Shown here: positions 44,940 to 56,007 of the stretch, in pieces
Position numbering within the stretch: the stretch's first letter is position 1
Layout: every line of letters begins with the position of its first letter
Source: Arthrobacter nitrophenolicus
Lineage (GTDB): Bacteria > Actinomycetota > Actinomycetes > Actinomycetales > Micrococcaceae
Direction: 5' to 3'
Assembly (NCBI RefSeq): GCF_000332815.1
Contig: NZ_AOFD01000018.1
Span: 1 to 64,000, forward strand
DNA length: 64,000 nucleotides
Made by a program: the position numbers and the translations under genes
The notes under the pieces: model-generated
Database searches by the model: none
Told to the model about the DNA's origin: nothing
Seen by the model: the letters and a program-made list of their open reading frames with translations, nothing else

Positions 44940-45656
44940 GTGACTTCAACAACAGTGCCCGTGATCTTTGACCTGGACGGCACTCTTGTCGATCCGGCCG
45001 GTGGAATAACAGAAGGAATTGCAGCGGCCCTCACCGCGGTGGGGCTTCCCGTTCCCGGCCAGGACCTGCTCGAAGCCATGATCGGCCCCAAGCTCAGCGA
45101 TTCACTGCTCAACGTGGCACAGGTGCCCGCCCGCCATCTGGACGAGGTCATCCGCCGGTACCGCGAGCACTATGTGGCCACCGGCATCGCCCAAAGCCGG
45201 CTGTACCCGGGCGTCCGCGAAGTTTTGGAGTCCTTCGCGGCCGCCGGGAAGCCGGTGGCCGTGGCCACGCAGAAACCGCAGAACCTTGCCCGAAAGGTCC
45301 TGGCGCACCACGGTATTGACGGGCTGTTCCTCACCATCCGTGGCTCGGCCGACGACGAGACGGCCATCGAAGGCGTGCCGATGGGAAAGACGGAAATCAT
45401 CGCCGCCGCCCTCGAGGACCTGGACACCCGGCACGCCCTGATGGTGGGGGACCGCGCCCAGGACGTCTCCGGAGCCATTGCCAACGGACTCGACTGCATC
45501 GGCGTTGCCTGGGGATTCGCCCCCGACGGCGAACTGGAGAATGCCGGTTCCGTGGCGGTCGTGCACACGGCCGAAGAACTGGTGAAGGTCATCGACCGGC
45601 TGCAGGCCATCCACAGTGCAGCAATGAGCGAGGTGACAAACGATGGAAATGTTTGA
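44940..45656 (+). CDS. HAD-family hydrolase (phosphoglycolate phosphatase-like)
   Basis: A 238-residue HAD phosphatase of the Gph/PpaX-like group. Motif I is VIFDLDGTLVDPAGGI, followed by a helical cap (EGIAAALTAVGLPVPGQDLLEAMIGPKLSD; e.g. AMIGPKLSDSL). Motif II is VAVATQKPQN (Thr), motif III GKTEIIAAAL (Lys) and motif IV ALMVGDRAQDVSGAIANG. The substrate may be phosphoglycolate or a nucleotide; not determinable. It overlaps the acyltransferase gene by 14 bases, so the two are coupled. Confidence 0.87.
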   Translation: MTSTTVPVIFDLDGTLVDPAGGITEGIAAALTAVGLPVPGQDLLEAMIGPKLSDSLLNVAQVPARHLDEVIRRYREHYVATGIAQSRLYPGVREVLESFAAAGKPVAVATQKPQNLARKVLAHHGIDGLFLTIRGSADDETAIEGVPMGKTEIIAAALEDLDTRHALMVGDRAQDVSGAIANGLDCIGVAWGFAPDGELENAGSVAVVHTAEELVKVIDRLQAIHSAAMSEVTNDGNV

Positions 45657-46311
45657 AGCGGTCCGCTGGACCACGCGGAGCCTGATCGCCGGCACCTGCC
45701 GGCCTACCGTCGTCGGCATTGAAAACGTCCCCACCGACGGCCCCTTCATCGTGGCACCCAACCACCTGTCCTTCTTCGACAGCGTCATCGTCCAGGCCCT
45801 GATGCCGCGGCCGGTGGCTTTCTTCGCCAAGGCCGAGTACTTCACCACAGGCGGGATCAAAGGCAAGGTCATGAAGGCCTTCTTCGAGTCCGTGGGCTCC
45901 ATTCCCGTGGAGCGCGGCGAGCAGGCAGCGAGTGTCCAGGCCCTCAAGACCCTCCTGGATATCCTCGAGTCCGGCCGCGGCATTGGCATCTACCCCGAGG
46001 GCACGCGCTCCCGGGACGGCATCCTCTACCGCGGACGCACCGGGGTGGGCTGGCTTGCGCTGACCACCGGGGCGCCGGTAATCCCCGTGGGCCTGGTCGG
46101 CACGGAGAACCTGCAGCGCGCCGGCGAGAAAGGCGTGCGGCCCCAGCACTTCACCATGAAGGTGGGGGAGCCGCTGTACTTCGACAAGACCGGCCCGGAC
46201 CACTCGCTGCCGGCCCGGCGCGAGGTCACGGACCGGATCATGGATGCCATCGCGGAACTCAGCGGCCAGGAACGGTCCACCAGCTACAACCAGAGCAAAG
46301 CGGTCGACTAG
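45643..46311 (+). CDS. 1-acyl-sn-glycerol-3-phosphate acyltransferase (PlsC family)
   Basis: A 222-residue membrane-associated acyltransferase. The catalytic NHLSFFDS (HX4D; here N-H-L-S-F-F-D) is followed by a second block GSIPVERGEQAA and the third, GIYPEGTRSRDGILYRGRTGVGWLA, which binds the phosphate. PVIPVGLVGTENL is block IV. It converts lysophosphatidate to phosphatidate in phospholipid synthesis or acylates a related lipid. It is one of several such genes usually present in actinobacteria. It is coupled to the preceding HAD gene. Confidence 0.9.
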   Translation: MEMFEAVRWTTRSLIAGTCRPTVVGIENVPTDGPFIVAPNHLSFFDSVIVQALMPRPVAFFAKAEYFTTGGIKGKVMKAFFESVGSIPVERGEQAASVQALKTLLDILESGRGIGIYPEGTRSRDGILYRGRTGVGWLALTTGAPVIPVGLVGTENLQRAGEKGVRPQHFTMKVGEPLYFDKTGPDHSLPARREVTDRIMDAIAELSGQERSTSYNQSKAVD

Positions 46312-46342
46312 TCCGACGGTACGGCAGCCGGGTTCTGCCGAA

Positions 46343-46376
46343 GCTGGCAATGCCAGCGGGTATGGCTCAGTAGAAT
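46343..46376 (+). promoter_or_regulatory. uvrC promoter with a 15-bp palindrome
   Basis: TAGAAT (46371-46376) ends six bases before the uvrC GTG. GCTGGCAATGCCAGC (46343-46357) is a perfect dyad with a central A covering the expected -35 zone. A further small hairpin, CGGCAG-N7-CTGCCG at about 46322-46340, is the likely plsC-type gene terminator. Confidence 0.5.
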
Positions 46377-46382
46377 GGATAA

Positions 46383-48443
46383 GTGGCAAATCCAGCAAGT
46401 TACCGGCCCAGGACGGGTGAAATCCCCACCAACCCGGGGGTGTACCGGTTCCGCGACCCCCACGGCCGGGTCATCTACGTCGGCAAGGCCAAAAGCCTCC
46501 GTTCCCGGCTGAACTCCTACTTCGCCAACCCGGCGGGGCTGCTGCCCAAGACCTACGCCATGGTCCATGCGGCCAGCAGCGTGGAGTGGACGGTGGTGGG
46601 CAGTGAGCTGGAGTCGCTGCAGCTGGAATACACCTGGATCAAGGAATTCAAGCCCCGGTTCAACGTGGTGTTCCGGGATGACAAAACGTACCCCTACCTT
46701 GCCGTGACCATGGGGGAGAAGTACCCGCGGGTCCAGGTCATGCGGGGCGACAAGAAGAAGGGCACCCGCTACTTCGGTCCGTACACCGCGGGCGCCATCA
46801 GGGAAACCATGGACACCCTGCTCCGGGTGTTCCCGGTCCGCAGCTGCAGCGCAGGGGTGTTCAAGCGCGCCGAAGCCACCGGCCGGCCCTGCCTCCTTGG
46901 CTACATCGATAAATGCTCGGCCCCGTGCGTAAGCCGCATCTCGCCTGAGGACCACCGCTCCCTGGCCGAGGACTTTTGCGCCTTCATGGGCGGCGAGGCC
47001 AAGCGCTTCATCGCCAAGCTGGAAAGGCAGATGGCGGACGCCGTCGGCGAGCTTGACTACGAGCATGCCGCCAGGATCCGGGACGACATTGCCGCCCTCC
47101 GCAAAGTCTTCGAACGCAATGCGGTGGTGCTCTCGGAGGACACCGACGCGGACATCTTCGCGCTCCACGAAGACGAGCTCGAGGCCGCGGTACAGGTGTT
47201 CCACGTCCGCGGCGGCAGGATCCGCGGCCAGCGCGGCTGGGTGGTCGAGAAGGTGGAGGACTTCACCACGCCGGACCTCGTGGAGCACCTCCTGCAGCAG
47301 GTCTACGGCAACGACGGCGACAGCCACGGCAGGCTGCCCCGCGAGGTGCTGGTACCCGTGGAGCCCAGCAACGCCGGGGAACTGGCGGAATGGCTCGGCG
47401 GAATCCGGGGCGCCAAAGTGGACATCCGGGTACCGCAGCGCGGCGACAAGGCCGCCCTCATGACCACCGTCCGTGAAAACGCCGAACATGCACTGAAGCT
47501 GCACAAGACGCGCAGGGCGGGGGACCTCACGGTCCGTTCGCAGGCCCTTCAGGAACTCCAGGAAGCGCTGGACCTGCCGGTGCCGCTGCTGCGGATCGAG
47601 TGCTTCGACGTCTCCCACGTCCAGGGAACCAATGTGGTGGCCTCCATGGTGGTGGTGGAGGACGGCCTGCCAAAGAAATCCGACTACCGGAAGTTTTCCG
47701 TCACCGGGCCCGCGGCCGCCGATGACACCGCCGCCATGCACGACGTCCTCACCCGGCGGTTCCGCCACTACCTGCAGGACAAGTCGGCCCAGGTGGACGA
47801 ATCATTGCTGGCCCCCGATCCGGGAGAAGCGGAACAGCCGGGGCCCGGGCAGCAAGAGGCGCCCCTGGACAGCACCGTGCAGGACAGCACGCTCCAGGAC
47901 AGTGCCTTGCAGGACACCACCACGCCCGCCCCGCGGGCCAAGTTCGCCTATCCGCCCAACCTGGTGGTGGTCGACGGCGGCAAGCCGCAGGTCAACGCCG
48001 CCGCCCGGGCCCTCGCGGACCTCGGCATCGACGATGTGTACGTGGTGGGCCTCGCCAAGCGCCTCGAAGAGGTCTGGCTGCCGGACAGCGACTTCCCCGT
48101 GATCCTTCCCCGGACGTCACAGGGGCTGTACCTGCTGCAGCGCATCCGTGACGAAGCCCACCGCTTCGCCATCACGTTCCACCGGCAGAAGCGCGGCAAG
48201 GCGATGACGGTATCGGCGCTGGACGGAGTTCCCGGGCTGGGCGCGTCCAAGCGCAAGGCGCTGCTGGCCCACTTCGGGTCCGTCAAGGGGGTCAAGGCTG
48301 CCTCCGCCGAAGAGCTCTCGCAGGCCAAGGGCATTGGCCCCGCGCTGGCCAGCGCCATTGTGAACCACTTCTCCACGGGCGACCGGGCGGCGGCAACGGT
48401 GCCCGCCATCAACATGTCCACCGGCGAAATCATCGAAACTTAG
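46383..48443 (+). CDS. uvrC: Excinuclease ABC subunit C
   Basis: A 686-residue UvrC, which makes both incisions in nucleotide-excision repair. The N-terminal GIY-YIG domain reads [27 protein letters not shown] (3' incision). A UVR motif follows ([23 protein letters not shown]). The C-terminal RNase H-like nuclease begins [22 protein letters not shown] and has [15 protein letters not shown]. Tandem HhH motifs end it ([21 protein letters not shown]). It is longer than the E. coli enzyme owing to an insert with a short tandem repeat near residue 495. The start is GTG, leaderless. Confidence 0.97.
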   Translation: MANPASYRPRTGEIPTNPGVYRFRDPHGRVIYVGKAKSLRSRLNSYFANPAGLLPKTYAMVHAASSVEWTVVGSELESLQLEYTWIKEFKPRFNVVFRDDKTYPYLAVTMGEKYPRVQVMRGDKKKGTRYFGPYTAGAIRETMDTLLRVFPVRSCSAGVFKRAEATGRPCLLGYIDKCSAPCVSRISPEDHRSLAEDFCAFMGGEAKRFIAKLERQMADAVGELDYEHAARIRDDIAALRKVFERNAVVLSEDTDADIFALHEDELEAAVQVFHVRGGRIRGQRGWVVEKVEDFTTPDLVEHLLQQVYGNDGDSHGRLPREVLVPVEPSNAGELAEWLGGIRGAKVDIRVPQRGDKAALMTTVRENAEHALKLHKTRRAGDLTVRSQALQELQEALDLPVPLLRIECFDVSHVQGTNVVASMVVVEDGLPKKSDYRKFSVTGPAAADDTAAMHDVLTRRFRHYLQDKSAQVDESLLAPDPGEAEQPGPGQQEAPLDSTVQDSTLQDSALQDTTTPAPRAKFAYPPNLVVVDGGKPQVNAAARALADLGIDDVYVVGLAKRLEEVWLPDSDFPVILPRTSQGLYLLQRIRDEAHRFAITFHRQKRGKAMTVSALDGVPGLGASKRKALLAHFGSVKGVKAASAEELSQAKGIGPALASAIVNHFSTGDRAAATVPAINMSTGEIIET
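47868..47921 (+). repeat. 15-bp tandem repeat inside uvrC
   Basis: Three 15-bp units (47868, 47883, 47898) and a partial fourth encode [18 protein letters not shown]. They sit in a hydrophilic linker within the C-terminal nuclease region. The reading frame is kept, so unit-number change would only lengthen the linker. Confidence 0.75.
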
Positions 48444-48512
48444 CTAGGGTAAGGGGCGGGGTTTGCGCCGGGTGCGTCCCTGAATGGCAACAACAGAAAC
48501 GGGGCGGACTTA

Positions 48513-49435
48513 ATGGCAGACACGACGGCGGAATCCGGAGCCGGGCAGGACGGGATGCAGCCCGTCAAGCCGCTCGAAGCGGAGCTGCTGGTGGTCACCG
48601 GAATGTCCGGAGCCGGCCGGAGCACCGCCGCCGACGCGCTGGAGGACCACGGCTGGTACGTGGTGGAGAACCTGCCGCCGCAGATGCTGGGCACCCTGGC
48701 CGAGCTCGTCTCCCACGCCCCCCAGTCCATCCCGCGGCTCGCCGTCGTGATCGACGTCCGCAGCAAGGGGCTCTTCGCTGATATCCGCGCCGCCCTCGGG
48801 GCCCTCGCCGCCAGCGGCGTCACTTTCCGGGTCCTGTTCCTGGACGCCAGCGACAACGTCCTGGTCCGCCGCTTCGAACAGGGACGCCGGCCGCATCCGC
48901 TGCAGGGCGGCGGCCGCATCCTGGACGGCATCGCCGCCGAACGCGAGCTGCTGCAGGAACTGCGCGACAGCTCCGACGTCGTCCTGGACACGTCCGGGTA
49001 CAACGTCCACGGGCTGGCCACAGCCATCACGGAACTCTTCAGCGAAACCGGCCCGGTGGCGCTCCGGCTGAACATCATGAGCTTCGGCTTCAAGTACGGC
49101 CTGCCCGTCGACGCCAACTACGTGGCAGACGTCCGGTTCATCCCCAACCCGCACTGGGTTCCGCAGCTGCGCCCGCACACCGGCTGGACAAGGACGTCAG
49201 CGACTATGTGCTGGAGGCGGAAGGCGTCAAGAACTTCGTCGACCGGTACGTTATGGCCCTGGAGCCCGTCCTGGACGGATACCGCCGCGAAAACAAGCAC
49301 TACGCCACCATTGCCGTGGGCTGCACCGGCGGGAAACACCGCTCGGTTGCGGTCGCCGTCGAACTGTCCAAGAAACTCGCCCAATACCCCCGGGTCACCG
49401 TGACCACCACGCACCGGGATCTGGGCCGCGAATAA
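48513..49435 (+). CDS. rapZ: RNase adapter protein RapZ / P-loop nucleotide-binding protein, frameshifted
   Basis: A protein of about 307 residues of the RapZ/YvcJ family. The Walker A region is [34 protein letters not shown] and [23 protein letters not shown] are strongly conserved. After PQLRPHTG the frame breaks near 49183. The correct continuation [22 protein letters not shown] and the C-terminal domain with [17 protein letters not shown] lie one frame over; one C missing in GGCCTGG explains it. In Gammaproteobacteria RapZ controls GlmS mRNA decay via sRNA; in actinobacteria its role is less clear. Its stop TAA shares a base with the yvcK ATG. Confidence 0.92.
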
Positions 49436-50454
49436 TGGCGCTGTTCACCGGCGCGCTGCCGCTGGTTCCGCCTGCGTCCGGAACCGGAGCCAGCCAGCAC
49501 GACAAAGGTCCCAACGTTGTCGCGCTCGGCGGCGGCCACGGCCTCTCCGCCTCCCTTTCGGCGCTGCGCCTCCTCACGTCCGAACTGACCGCCGTCGTGA
49601 CGGTGGCGGACGACGGCGGATCATCCGGGCGCCTGCGCGAAGAGTACGGCGTCCTCCCGCCCGGGGACCTGCGGATGGCCCTGTCCGCGCTCTGCGACGA
49701 CACGGACTGGGGCCGGACCTGGCGCGACGTGATGCAGCACCGCTTCCGCCCCGGCAAGGGCCCGGGCGGTTCGCTGGACGAGCACGCCATGGGGAACCTG
49801 CTGATCGTCACCCTGTGGGAACTGCTGGGGGACACGGTGGCCGGGCTGAAGTGGGCCGGTGCGCTGCTGGGCGCACGCGGCCAGGTCCTTCCCATGTCCA
49901 CCGAGCCACTGACCATCGAAGGGGACGTCCGGGTCACCGCGCCGGACGGCGCCTCCGCCCTGCAGACCATCCGCGGGCAGGCGCGCTGCGCCGTGGCGGG
50001 CTCGCTGGAACACGTCCGGCTCCTGCCTGAGGCTGCCCCTGCCTGCACCGAAGCGCTCACGGCGATCGAACTGGCCGACTGGGTCATCCTGGGCCCGGGC
50101 TCCTGGTACACCTCAGTGCTGCCGCACCTGCTGCTGCCGGAAATGCGCCAGGCGCTCTGCAGCACCCCGGCCAAACGCTGCCTCACCATGAACCTCGCCA
50201 CGGACACCAAGGAGACGTCGGGCATGACGGCCGCAGACCATCTCGACGTGCTGCGGCGCTACGCCCCGGAGTTCACAGTGGACGTTGTCCTGGCCGATCC
50301 CGCGTCGGTGCCGGACCGGCAGGAATTCGAGCAGGCCGCCGCGATGATCGGGGCCGAGGTTGTCTTGGGTAAAGTAGGGGCGTCGGGACGCCGGCCCGTC
50401 CACGATCCCCTGCGTCTGGCGACGGCGTACCAGGACATTTTTGGGAACAGTTAG
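49435..50454 (+). CDS. yvcK: Gluconeogenesis factor YvcK (CofD-like)
   Basis: A 339-residue protein of the YvcK/CofD-like family that binds UDP-GlcNAc and related UDP-sugars. It begins with the Rossmann-like NVVALGGGHGLSASLSALR. VVTVADDGGSSGRLREEYG and PPGDLRMALSALC follow. HAMGNLLIVTLWELLGD and ADWVILGPGSWYTSVLPHLLLPEMRQAL are also characteristic. It supports cell-wall homeostasis and growth on gluconeogenic sources in Bacillus and Mycobacterium. It is coupled to rapZ by a one-base overlap and followed by whiA after 9 bases. Confidence 0.93.
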   Translation: MALFTGALPLVPPASGTGASQHDKGPNVVALGGGHGLSASLSALRLLTSELTAVVTVADDGGSSGRLREEYGVLPPGDLRMALSALCDDTDWGRTWRDVMQHRFRPGKGPGGSLDEHAMGNLLIVTLWELLGDTVAGLKWAGALLGARGQVLPMSTEPLTIEGDVRVTAPDGASALQTIRGQARCAVAGSLEHVRLLPEAAPACTEALTAIELADWVILGPGSWYTSVLPHLLLPEMRQALCSTPAKRCLTMNLATDTKETSGMTAADHLDVLRRYAPEFTVDVVLADPASVPDRQEFEQAAAMIGAEVVLGKVGASGRRPVHDPLRLATAYQDIFGNS

Positions 50455-50463
50455 GAAGGTGCC

Positions 50464-51444
50464 ATGGCACTGACAGCATCGGTCAAGGAAGAACTGTCCC
50501 GTCTGGACATCAAAAAGTCATCGGTGCGCAAGGCCGAAGTCTCAGCAATGCTCCGCTTTGCCGGCGGGCTGCACATCATCTCCGGCCGGATCGTCATCGA
50601 AGCCGAAGTGGACCTGGCATCCACGGCCCGGCGCCTGCGCGCCGCTATCGCCGAGGTCTACGGGCACCAGAGCGAAATCATCGTCGTATCCGCCGGGGGA
50701 CTGCGCCGCGCCAGCCGCTACGTGGTCCGCGTGGTGCGCGACGGCGAAGCGCTGGCCCGGCAGACCGGCCTCCTGGACGGCCGCGGCCGGCCTGTGCGCG
50801 GGCTGCCCTCCGCCGTCGTCAACGGGTCCGCCGCGGATGCCGAAGCGGTGTGGCGGGGCGCGTTCCTTGCCCACGGCTCGCTCACCGAGCCCGGCCGGTC
50901 CTCCTCGCTGGAGGTCACCTGCCCCGGCCCGGAATCCGCCCTGGCACTGGTGGGGGCTGCGCGCCGGCTGGACATCCAGGCCAAGGCGCGGGAAGTCCGC
51001 GGCGTGGACCGCGTGGTCATCCGCGACGGCGATACCATCGCCGCGCTCCTCACCCGGATGGGTGCCCACGATGCGCTGATGGTCTGGGAGGAGCGGCGCA
51101 TGCGCAAGGAAGTCCGCGCCACCGCCAACCGCCTTGCCAACTTCGACGACGCCAACCTGCGCCGCTCGGCCCAGGCTGCGGTGGCCGCCGGTGCCCGTGT
51201 GGAGCGTGCCCTCGAGATCCTGGGCGACGACGTCCCCGAGCACCTGAAGTACGCCGGTGAGCTGCGCGTGGCCCACAAACAGGCCAGCCTGGATGAACTG
51301 GGCCGCCTGGCCGACCCGGTCATGACCAAGGACGCGATCGCCGGACGCATCCGCCGCCTCCTGGCCATGGCGGACAAGCGCGCCGCTGACCTCGGCATTC
51401 CCGGTACGGACGCCAATGTGACGCCCGAAATGCTGGACGAGTGA
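50464..51444 (+). CDS. whiA: DNA-binding protein WhiA
   Basis: A 326-residue WhiA. The N-terminal LAGLIDADG-homing-endonuclease-like fold ([34 protein letters not shown]) lacks nuclease residues. The C-terminal helix-turn-helix reads [20 protein letters not shown] and [31 protein letters not shown]. WhiA activates cell-division genes in Streptomyces with WhiB and is conserved in non-sporulating Gram-positives. GGAAGG precedes the ATG. The rapZ-yvcK-whiA order is the standard actinobacterial operon. Confidence 0.96.
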   Translation: MALTASVKEELSRLDIKKSSVRKAEVSAMLRFAGGLHIISGRIVIEAEVDLASTARRLRAAIAEVYGHQSEIIVVSAGGLRRASRYVVRVVRDGEALARQTGLLDGRGRPVRGLPSAVVNGSAADAEAVWRGAFLAHGSLTEPGRSSSLEVTCPGPESALALVGAARRLDIQAKAREVRGVDRVVIRDGDTIAALLTRMGAHDALMVWEERRMRKEVRATANRLANFDDANLRRSAQAAVAAGARVERALEILGDDVPEHLKYAGELRVAHKQASLDELGRLADPVMTKDAIAGRIRRLLAMADKRAADLGIPGTDANVTPEMLDE

Positions 51445-51543
51445 CCGACCCATAGAATCAAAAAGATTCCGGGCGCCAGCCGCCCGGATGCACAATCCGA
51501 GAGTTACCAACCGGACCGAGCGTCCACGATATTGGAGGATTTT

Positions 51544-52170
51544 GTGACCGAGTACGTATTGCCGGAACTCAGCTACGACTACGCCGCCCTTGAACCGCAC
51601 ATCTCCGCGCGGATCATGGAGCTGCACCACAGCAAGCACCACGCCGCCTACGTTGCTGGCGCCAACAACGCCCTGGCCCAGCTGGCCGAAGCCCGCGAGA
51701 AGGGCGACTTCGCCAACATCAACAGGCTCTCCAAGGACCTCGCGTTCCACACCGGCGGGCACATCAACCACTCCGTCTTCTGGAACAACCTGTCCCCGGA
51801 CGGCGGCGACAAGCCCGAGGGTGAGCTGGCTGCCGCCATCGACGACGCCTTCGGCTCCTTCGACGCCTTCCGCGCCCAGTTCTCCGCAGCCGCACTCGGC
51901 CTGCAGGGTTCGGGCTGGGGCTTCCTGGCCTACGAGCCCATCGGTGGCAACCTGGTCATCGAGCAGCTCTACGACCAGCAGGGCAACACGGCACTGGGCA
52001 CCACCCCGCTGCTGATGCTCGACATGTGGGAGCACGCCTTCTACCTGGACTACGTCAACGTCAAGGCCGACTACGTCAAGGCGTTCTGGAACATCGTGAA
52101 CTGGGCCGACGTCGCCAAGCGCTTCGAAGCAGCACGCACGAACGCCACGGGACTCATCACCCTCCCGTAG
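51544..52170 (+). CDS. sodA: Superoxide dismutase (Mn/Fe)
   Basis: A 208-residue Mn/Fe superoxide dismutase. Metal ligands are His in [13 protein letters not shown], His in [10 protein letters not shown], and Asp and His in [28 protein letters not shown] places Gln/Gly as in the Mn-type group. I chose GTG 51544 ([13 protein letters not shown]) after GGAGG at about 51535; TAGAAT near 51453 gives a leader of some 80 bases. It has no signal peptide and should be cytosolic. Confidence 0.95.
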   Translation: MTEYVLPELSYDYAALEPHISARIMELHHSKHHAAYVAGANNALAQLAEAREKGDFANINRLSKDLAFHTGGHINHSVFWNNLSPDGGDKPEGELAAAIDDAFGSFDAFRAQFSAAALGLQGSGWGFLAYEPIGGNLVIEQLYDQQGNTALGTTPLLMLDMWEHAFYLDYVNVKADYVKAFWNIVNWADVAKRFEAARTNATGLITLP

Positions 52171-52236
52171 TGACCTGCGCTACACGCGCTTGTTACAAAC
52201 TTCACATTCGGACTTAAATGGGCCGCGATGTGGACC

Positions 52237-52264
52237 GTCCGCCCCCGCACTTGCGGGGGCGGAC
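52237..52264 (+). terminator. sodA terminator hairpin
   Basis: GTCCGCCCCCGC pairs with GCGGGGGCGGAC (12 bp) around ACTT, 67 bases after the sodA stop. No T-run follows. Confidence 0.75.
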
Positions 52265-52275
52265 CCAGTTAAACG

Positions 52276-52281
52276 TAAGAT
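52276..52281 (+). promoter_or_regulatory. Candidate gap -10 box
   Basis: TAAGAT stands 6 bases before the start of a long hairpin, so transcription would begin at or just before its 5' end. The only -35-like sequence, TTGCGG at 52251-52256, lies inside the sodA terminator stem with a 19-base spacer. Confidence 0.4.
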
Positions 52282-52286
52282 AGGTC

Positions 52287-53441
<1,155 letters not shown>

Positions 53442-53451
53442 GGTTAGACAC

Positions 53452-54675
53452 ATGACATCACACACCCTCAACGAACTTCTCGCTGAAGGTGTCCGCGGGC
53501 GGTACATTCTGGTTCGTAGTGACCTGAATGTGCCGCTCGACGGCTCTACAGTCACTGACGACGGCCGCATCAAGGCCTCACTTCCAGTGCTGTCAAAGCT
53601 CACGGACGCCGGTGCCCGCGTGCTGGTAACAGCCCACCTTGGCCGCCCCAAGCGCCCCCGAGGATAAGTACTCCCTCCGCCCCGCAGTGGACCGCCTGGC
53701 CGAACTTGCCGGCTTCAAGGTCACCCTGGCAGGGGACACCGTCGGCAGTTCCGCCAAGGAAGCCGCGGCGTCGCTGCAGGACGGCGAAGCCCTGGTCCTG
53801 GAGAACGTCCGGTTCGACGCCCGCGAAACCAGCAAGGACGACGCCGAGCGCGGCGCCTTCGCTGACGAGCTGGTGGCCCTGACCGGTGACAACGGCGCCT
53901 ACGTGGATGACGCATTCGGCGCCGTGCACCGCAAGCACGCCAGCGTCTACGACGTCGCCACCCGGCTTCCGTCCTACCTGGGCGACCTGGTGCACACCGA
54001 GGTGGAGGTCCTGCGCAAGCTCACGGCCGACACCCAGCGTCCCTACGTTGTGGTGCTCGGCGGATCCAAGGTCTCGGACAAGCTTGCGGTCATCGACAAC
54101 CTGATCGGCAAGGCTGACACTATCCTGGTGGGCGGCGGCATGCTGTTCACGTTCCTCGCAGCGGCGGGTCACAAGGTGGCTTCCAGCCTGCTCGAGGAGG
54201 ACCAGATTCCCGTGGTCCAGGACTACCTGAAGCGCGCCTCGGACGCCGGAACTGAATTCGTGGTGCCCACCGACGTCGTGGTGGCGGAGAAGTTCGCGGC
54301 TGACGCTGCGCATGAGACCGTCGCCGCGGACGCCATCGAGGACAGCAGCTTCGGCGCCCAGGGCATTGGCCTGGACATCGGCCCGGACTCGGCCGCTGCC
54401 TTCGCCAGCCGGATCAAGGGAGCCAAGACGGTCTTCTGGAACGGCCCGATGGGGGTCTTCGAATTCGAAGCGTTCTCCGCCGGAACCCGCGCCATTGCCC
54501 AGGCCCTCACCGAAACCGAAGCGTTCACGGTGGTGGGCGGCGGCGACTCCGCGGCTGCCGTCCGCACCCTCGGGTTCGCAGATGACCAGTTCGGCCACAT
54601 CTCAACCGGCGGCGGCGCCAGCTGGAGTACCTCGAAGGCAAGGAACTTCCCGGCCTCAGCGTCCTGGACCGCTAG
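53452..54675 (+). CDS. pgk: Phosphoglycerate kinase, two frameshifts
   Basis: A kinase of about 408 residues, essential in glycolysis. The first segment [32 protein letters not shown] (RSDLNVP is the 3PG site) ends at AHLGRPK. A +1 shift near 53653 (two G missing for PKGAPEDKYS) leads into [57 protein letters not shown] and [12 protein letters not shown] second break at 54621 (one C missing, [18 protein letters not shown]) affects the last 18 residues. All catalytic blocks are present, so the gene is surely functional in the cell. It starts 10 bases after gap. Confidence 0.95.
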
Positions 54676-54764
54676 GCAGTACCCACCTTCCAGTCCTCAG
54701 GCCGGCAGGTTGCCCGCGCGGCAGCCTGCCGGCCGATCACTTATCAAGACTTTTTGGAGATTAC

Positions 54765-55578
54765 GTGACTTCGTCTACGAACGGCGCTTTCGACCGCAAG
54801 CCCTTCATCGCGGGCAACTGGAAAATGAACATGGACCACGTGCAGGGCATTACCCTCCTGCAGAAGCTGGCCTGGACCTTTCAGATGCCAAGCACGACTA
54901 CAGCCGCGTCGAGGTAGCTGTCTTCCCGCCGTTCACCGACCTCCGCGGTGTTCAGACGCTGGTCCAGGGCGACGACCTGGACATCGCCTACGGGGGCCAG
55001 GACCTGTCGCAGTTCGATTCCGGCGCCTACACCGGGGACATCTCCGGCCAGTTCCTCAACAAGCTCGGGTGCAAGTACGTGCTGGTGGGCCACAGCGAAC
55101 GGCGTACCATCCACAACGAATCCGACGACGTCCTCAACGCCAAGGTCAAAGCCGCCTTCAAGCATGGCGTCACGCCCGTCCTGTGCGTCGGGGAGGGCCT
55201 GGAGGTCCGCCAGGCCGGCACGCACGTGAACCACACGCTGGAGCAGCTGCGCGCCGGCGTCGCGGGCCTGACCAGCGAGCAGGCAGCAGAGCTCGTCGTT
55301 GCCTACGAGCCGTCTGGGCCATTGGCACCGGTGAAGTTGCCGGACCGGAGGACGCACAGGAGATGTGCGCCGCCATCCGCGCCGAGCTGGCCTCGCTGTT
55401 CGATGCCGATGTCGCTGCCAAGACCCGCCTGCTCTACGGCGGATCGGTCAAGGCCAACAACGCCGCCGCCATCCTGAAGGAGCGCGACGTCGACGGCCTG
55501 CTGGTGGGTGGCGCAAGCCTCGATCCTGCCGAGTTTGCTAATATTGTCAGGTTCGAGAGTCACCTGGTGGCGGACTAG
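54765..55578 (+). CDS. tpiA: Triosephosphate isomerase, two frameshifts
   Basis: An enzyme of about 271 residues that interconverts DHAP and GAP. The start [25 protein letters not shown] (GTG 54765) contains the substrate-binding Asn and Lys. A break near 54880 (one C missing, [20 protein letters not shown]) precedes [16 protein letters not shown] (electrophile His). A second near 55312 (one G missing) would read [23 protein letters not shown], holding the catalytic Glu and the mobile loop. [16 protein letters not shown] and [19 protein letters not shown] bind phosphate. In this raw sequence no single frame contains both catalytic residues. Confidence 0.94.
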
Positions 55579-55628
55579 TCCGTCCCGCAGCGCACGCTCC
55601 CGCAATCCCAACTTCCTGAAAGGCCGTC

Positions 55629-55883
55629 GTGGACGTTCTTCATGTCATCCTGCAGATCCTCCTGGGCATCACCAGCCTCCTGCTGACGCTGCTCATCCTT
55701 CTCCACAAGGGACGGGGCGGCGGTCTGTCGGACATGTTCGGCGGCGGAATGAGTTCGGGCCTGAGCTCCTCCGGCGTGGCCGAGCGGAACCTGAACAGGT
55801 TCACCGTGATCCTGGGCGTCACCTGGGGCATCGTCATCATCGCCCTAGGCCTGATCATGCGGTTCAGCGGCGGCGACTCCTGA
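55629..55883 (+). CDS. secG: Preprotein translocase subunit SecG
   Basis: An 84-residue two-helix membrane protein. Helix one is VLHVILQILLGITSLLLTLLILLHKG, then the conserved glycine-rich loop RGGGLSDMFGGG, and helix two is FTVILGVTWGIVIIALGLIM. It assists SecYE in preprotein export. The GTG start at 55629 follows GAAAGG. Placement after tpiA is standard for actinobacteria. Confidence 0.93.
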   Translation: MDVLHVILQILLGITSLLLTLLILLHKGRGGGLSDMFGGGMSSGLSSSGVAERNLNRFTVILGVTWGIVIIALGLIMRFSGGDS

Positions 55884-55940
55884 TTCTCTTCGGCTGAGGC
55901 GCACCGGCGGGCACTCCCGTCCGGCGGATCTGCCTACTAA

Positions 55941-55976
55941 ACTGTGGCTGTCGGTTCCCGACAGCCACAGTTTTGT
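55941..55976 (+). terminator. Strong hairpin with T-run between secG and rbpA
   Basis: ACTGTGGCTGTCGG (55941-55954) pairs perfectly with CCGACAGCCACAGT (55958-55971) around a TTC loop, then TTTTGTTT. It is the best intrinsic terminator in the window and should end the gap operon. It leaves only 31 bases before rbpA. Confidence 0.85.
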
Positions 55977-56007
55977 TTAAGCCAGGCATTTCGAGGCAGG
56001 AGTTCCG

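Noticed and set aside
53452..55578. Programmed ribosomal frameshifting in pgk or tpiA
   Set aside because: The break sites have no slippery heptamer or downstream pseudoknot, differ from each other, and match a window-wide G/C-loss pattern.
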